Of a stretch of DNA of 64,000 nt, positions 60,050 through 64,000 are shown one piece after another; positions within the stretch are counted from its first letter, which is position 1; each line of letters starts with the position of its first letter. This DNA comes from Opisthorchis felineus. Lineage: Eukaryota > Platyhelminthes > Trematoda > Opisthorchiida > Opisthorchiidae. A program made the position numbers and the translations under genes. Location of the stretch: NCBI GenBank assembly GCA_004794785.1, contig SJOL01006663.1, positions 55,494 through 119,493 of the forward strand. Reading direction: 5' to 3'. Under the pieces are notes generated by a model, which did not search any database, was not told where the DNA came from, and saw only the letters and a list, made by a program, of their open reading frames with translations.

Positions 60050-60250
60050 TGATTAAGTTGGCTAGTCGTGAGAAATCATACCGACTGGTTCTCTGACTGC
60101 CTTAAAACTCGGTCAACCTGGTACCTTATTCACTTGACCTGAAGAAGCTTTTGTGTCAAAAGCGAAACATAGCCCAGCAATTAGTCCACCGACTGTTTAC
60201 CAAACTCTGAAACAATAGAGAGATTTCTCATTCGGCTCTGGTTTTAGCTG
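60050..60250 (+). repeat. Family B dispersed repeat
   Basis: 'Ttaaaactcggtcaacctgg' is followed by 'gaagcttttgtgtcaaaagc'. Inverted relative to the copy at 54985-55110. Repeats of 'atccgactgact' flank it (near 59929 and 60047). Confidence 0.6.
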
Positions 60251-61879
60251 GTTCCAGTAATTACTAACCCGATAAGATCGAGAGCTTCGTTAGCGTTGTT
60301 GTCCTGTCGATTCATCCTAGATGTTCACCCACCTGGAAACGTGAGTTGACCGTGATCGATCCGGTAGAGACAGTTGACGGCGTATACGACATTTTAGTGT
60401 GGTAAACTCTCTCAACTAGGGGTAAGCACATAGAACCACAACCACTGTCACACTACCGCCAATGACGCGATAAATTTCCGTGGGTACCACAGATGATCAA
60501 CCGAATCCTCACTATGAGCATACTGGTTGCTATCTGCTAACTGCTGCCAGTTGTCTGTCGCTAAGTTCAGTACACACGAGTCTGCACATTCATCTCCCCA
60601 AGTGGGTCAGAAAACTGGTATGACTTTTAAGAAACCGTCCCTTTTAGATTTGTGTCTTTCTAGTAGGTTTGTAATGAACACACTGTGATTGCCTACCAGT
60701 AGGGTTTGCCTCGAGTCCAGATCGTGATTTCATACTACAAAGAACATGTTTCCATCTGATATGAATTGTACCCCACAGTACTGACGTAGTTTTGGTCTCT
60801 TCAGACGCAAATAGGCTACTATTAAACCGACGTCAAACGACTTACAGGGTCCTCGGTATGGCAGAAAAGTCTTCTGTAAAAAAATCCGGAAACTGTTCAT
60901 TTACTCAGTGCGTGAGAAATGTCAATGAAACATATCGTCTGGTATACTCTAAGTGTATAAAACAGAAAGTGGAATTTATAATCTTCAGGAAGGATGGACC
61001 AGGTAAAAGAGAATTTGTGTAATGTGAGCTAGGTTACTCGCTGCGGATACTGTGTCGAATAGCTAAGAAATTGGCGTCCATCGTCGCTCTAGTTGCGTTA
61101 GACCAGCACTTCCTGTGGAGTTCAACATGAAGTCTGTGTGTGAGTTCACACTGCAACGGATGACAGGACCCAGTGTTACGCAAAATGCGGCTTTAGACAA
61201 CAATAGGACGACCGTTCAAACAGCAATGATGCGAATACCAAGAGCTCTGGAATACATTTGTCATGGACATGTGGTGAGAAACGTAGAAAAATCATGAACC
61301 ACAGTGACTGCTTCCACCAGCCGCCTTTAGTGCTTACCGCATGAACAGTCCAGTTGTAACACAGCAGCACTAAAATGCACTCACCCACGTGGCATTCAAC
61401 GTGCTCATCACCACTGACAGTCAATCGGGATTCCAAAGACGACTGCCTGGTTTCACCAAATAGGTCAGCATTGTGTGGGATTTCATGTGTTGCCGGGTAA
61501 TGTACCCTCATTTGCCTGAATACTCTTGTCTTCTCATAAAAAGACCAAGTTGGGGGAATAGTTCATGGCTGGTGGTGGTCTGTATATAAGAAGAACGGTT
61601 GCCATTACAGTGTGAGTATTCATCGTGTATTATTTTTATGCTTTTTTGTTTGTGGATGAGGTGACCTCTTCACAATGCTAATTTCCAAAAGGATACATTA
61701 GCGGAAACGGTGAACCCAGAAGCAGTGTTCCACTTCTTTCAGAAGTCAACTAAATATGTCGAATGAATACTGTTCCTTCATACGCTTAGGATAACAAAAC
61801 CAGAACTGTAGAGGATGGGCTGAAAAAAAGGAAAAACGACTGACTGTCTACGATTTTATAAACAGGGCAGCGCTATATA
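60251..61879. other. No recognisable gene
   Basis: Short frames only. The frame at 60792-61022 (76 codons, Lys-rich C-terminus) is unassigned. Confidence 0.4.
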
Positions 61880-63661
61880 TGACCCAACAACACAGGCGAA
61901 TGGAATGTAAACATTGATCGCCCATCGGAAGAAGAAATAAGCTACGAAATATCCGTGCTAAAACGTGGGAAGGCACCAGGACCGGATGGTCTCTATCCAG
62001 CCCTCTTCAAAGAAGGCGGAGAATCCCTGGTGACCAATCTGACAAAGCTTATTGGTGCTATATGGAACGAAGAGAAGGTGCCTGCAGAATGGGGCATGTT
62101 GACAGTTATCCGTATCTTCAAAAACGGTACACGAACGCTTTGTGATAACCATCGTGGCATCAGCCTGTTAGCTGTGGCATCGAAAGTCCTCTCTGGCCTT
62201 ATCCTTCGAAGGTTGACTGAACACAGGCAGAGACAGATCCGTGAAAACCAAGCTGGGTTCCGTCCTGCAAGAGGATGCATCGATCACATCTTCACCCTCC
62301 GACAAATTCTGGAACAGTGACACTGCTTCCAGCAACCAACAATGGTTGTGTTTCTTGCCTTTGATTCTGTGGACTGTCAGGCACTATGGCAGTGTCTGTG
62401 GGGCAAAGGTGCCCCCCATAAATTCTTGACCCTCCTGAAGGCGCTGTACGCCAACTCCCGCGGCCGTGTGAAGGTCTACGGGAAGCTCTCGCCTGAGTTC
62501 ACCACATCAAGTGATGTCAGACAGGGCTGTCCTCTTTCACCTTTCCTCTTCAACTCCGTCATTGATAAGATCATGGAAGGCTCACTATCAGCCTCTAATG
62601 CCTATGGGGTCGAAATACTCCCGGGGCGTCCGCTCACAGATATCGAGTACGCAGATGATATAGCTCTTCTTAGATCTGACCCCGTGGTAATTCAAACAAT
62701 ATTAAATAATCTAAATAATTCCGCCTCACGGTTCGGCATGCGCTTCACACCGGCAAAGTGTAAAGTGCTACTGCAAGACTGGGTGGGCTCGAACCCTAGC
62801 CTCATTCTTGCCGATGAACCGATTCAGGTAGTAGACAAATTTGTTTACCTGGGCAGCTGTATCAGTCCCGGTGGTCCACCGAAAGATGATATTTCCATCC
62901 GGATTTGGAGGGCCAGAGCAGCTTTTGTGAACCTGCGTCACCTGTGGCGTAGGGGTGACATCAGCTTATCCGTCAAGGGTTGAGTTTACAATGCTGCGGT
63001 GCGCTCCATACTACTATACGGGTCAGAAACCTGGCCGCTGCGCGCCGAGGACATCAAGAGACTTTCAGTGTTTGACCATCGATGTCTTCGGAGCATTGCC
63101 CGAGTCTGGTGTTGAAGTACGTCGAATGGTATTCGGAAGAAATAACTCACCCTCGATAGATGAACTGATCACATTGCTTGGTTGCGCTGGCTTGGTCACG
63201 TGCTGCGTATGCCAGTCGACCGACTTCCTCGAAGGGTTCTTTTCGCACAGCCACGTGAAGGGTGGAAACGAGCCAGGGGAGGTCAAACAATGACTTGGCA
63301 GCGAAGTATAAAAGTCATTACCAGCAAACTCAGCTGCGCTGGTCATTGCCGTCTTCCTGGATGGGGACCCCAAGACGGGCCACATCAATGGTTAGAGACA
63401 TTGTCAGATATGGCCCAGTCGCGCCCTCAATAGCGCTCGTGCATCCAAGCTATTGCCTTCAATGCATGGCTGCCTTCCCAATCCCCCCACTTGACAGTCC
63501 ACAGGCAGTGTTGTAGTTACGCACCAATTCATCAACTCCCGCCTCCAATGCGCAGCTACATACCCCACCTCCCCAAATCATCGGTGAACGAAACTGTGGC
63601 AGCTACAACCACTGTACGACAAGTACGCGGTTCTTACAGCTGACAATGATGATGACGATGA
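61880..63661 (+). mobile_element. RTE-type LINE, 5'-truncated, best preserved copy
   Basis: Begins near RPSEEEISYEISVLKRGKAP (about 61917) and runs through KAPGPDGLYPALFKEGGESL and GFRPARGCIDHIFTLRQILE (ending 62317). A stop at 62318-62320 is followed by the motif A region VVFLAFDSVDCQALWQ (62345-62392). Motif B is DVRQGCPLSPFLFNSVID near 62514-62567 and motif C DIEYADDIALL near 62638-62670. TPAKCKVLLQDW and VDKFVYLGSCISPGGPPKDD follow. The frame ends in a TGA at 62981-62983 and is continued by VYNAAVRSILLYGSETWPLR, then, after a frameshift, by LRWLGHVLRMPVDRLPRRVL and LPGWGPQDG. The 3' end is a TGATGATGACGATGA tract at about 63647-63661. Only a handful of lesions; endonuclease lost by truncation. 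Related to the SR2/RTE elements of flukes (from memory). Confidence 0.92.
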
Positions 63662-63845
63662 GCAAATTTTTCATTTTTCCCCAGAGAACTTGAATTATTC
63701 CGAAAGGCGCTGAAGAAATCTCCCAACTATTGCATTGCTTGCAACAGTCTCGGTTGATTGGAAACATTCCACATGCAAAATTATTCCGAAATTTTACGAA
63801 GTTTTGATTTATCCTTACAAAGTAATCAGGACACATTAAAAAAAG
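63662..63845. other. Spacer between two facing RTE 3' ends
   Basis: About 185 bases with no recognised feature, separating a plus RTE tail from a minus RTE tail. Confidence 0.6.
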
Positions 63846-64000
63846 TCATCATCATCATCATCAGAGGGTACGGACAGGGACCTAGAACTAGACCACCACA
63901 ACTATCCTCCACACTCAGTCAGACAACCTGGATCTGAACTGGCAGCATGAATACCGCTAACATCGGTTAGCGATCGTATCGTTCATTGTCTTCAGGGTGA
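63846..64000 (-). mobile_element. 3' end of a further RTE-type element, running off the window
   Basis: A (TCA)n tract at 63846-63863 is followed by 'ctccacactcagtcagacaa' and 'ggcagcatgaataccgctaa'. The same order is seen in the 3' regions of the minus RTE copies at 24.9 kb and 50.66 kb. The coding part would lie right of the window. Confidence 0.68.

Noticed and set aside
1..64000. CRISPR arrays, bacterial operons, viral genomes or toxin genes
   Set aside because: No regularly spaced repeats, Shine-Dalgarno-led gene runs or such gene families were seen; the DNA is eukaryotic and repeat-rich.

Overview
The window looks like nuclear DNA of a parasitic flatworm, most probably a digenean fluke. 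The evidence is metazoan gene fragments with very long introns, a moderately AT-rich background, and a decayed repeat load of Penelope-like elements with GIY-YIG endonucleases, RTE-type LINEs, a Ty3/gypsy element and tRNA-derived SINEs with an ATT-rich tail. The fluke assignment rests on remembered resemblance to fluke repeats, not on a search. It is a draft assembly: there is a 26-base N run at 41018-41043 and a lone n at 16703. No prokaryotic operon, CRISPR array, rRNA or intact tRNA gene was seen.

Host genes. Only two host loci can be named. The 3' end of a SHOC2 (soc-2/sur-8) leucine-rich-repeat gene runs left to right over three exons: 4694-4761, 12584-12753 and a tiny terminal coding exon at 18704-18748. 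The introns are 7.8 and 5.9 kb and the codon phases match. Inside the second intron, on the other strand, lies one uninterrupted block of cytosolic aspartyl-tRNA synthetase (16704-17259). It covers the tRNA-anticodon-binding domain and stops at the lone n, where a GC-rich Gag-like fragment begins. An unassigned candidate exon (17475-17753) and an unassigned 169-codon ORF (20627-21136) are the only other possible host coding segments.

Mobile DNA. From left to right: a zinc-finger ORF end (1-288, minus); a LINE RT relic (1268-1790, minus); a SINE (4410-4606, minus); Penelope-like copy 1 (5230-6403, plus); a back-to-back RTE pair (24150-25910); a Ty3/gypsy pol relic (30200-33075, plus) split by a short element with a 14-bp target duplication; Penelope-like copy 3 (38450-40395, minus); a SINE (41158-41358, plus); a nearly full-length RTE relic (50478-53365, minus); Penelope-like copy 2 (57770-59640, plus); and at the right end a fairly young RTE copy (61880-63661, plus) facing the 3' end of another (63846-64000, minus). 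A short non-autonomous family, here called family A, occurs at least eight times. It shows target-site duplications and has its two halves joined in both relative orientations.

How it fits together. The window is mostly intergenic and intronic DNA shaped by retrotransposition. SHOC2 is the only gene with a convincing splice structure. The Penelope, RTE and gypsy copies carry stops and frameshifts, so none looks able to move by itself as read here. I found no new multi-gene biological system. The most interesting points are the family A architecture, the nested insertions, the antisense intron-free synthetase fragment at a possible misjoin, and a perfect 20-bp hairpin beside Penelope copy 2.
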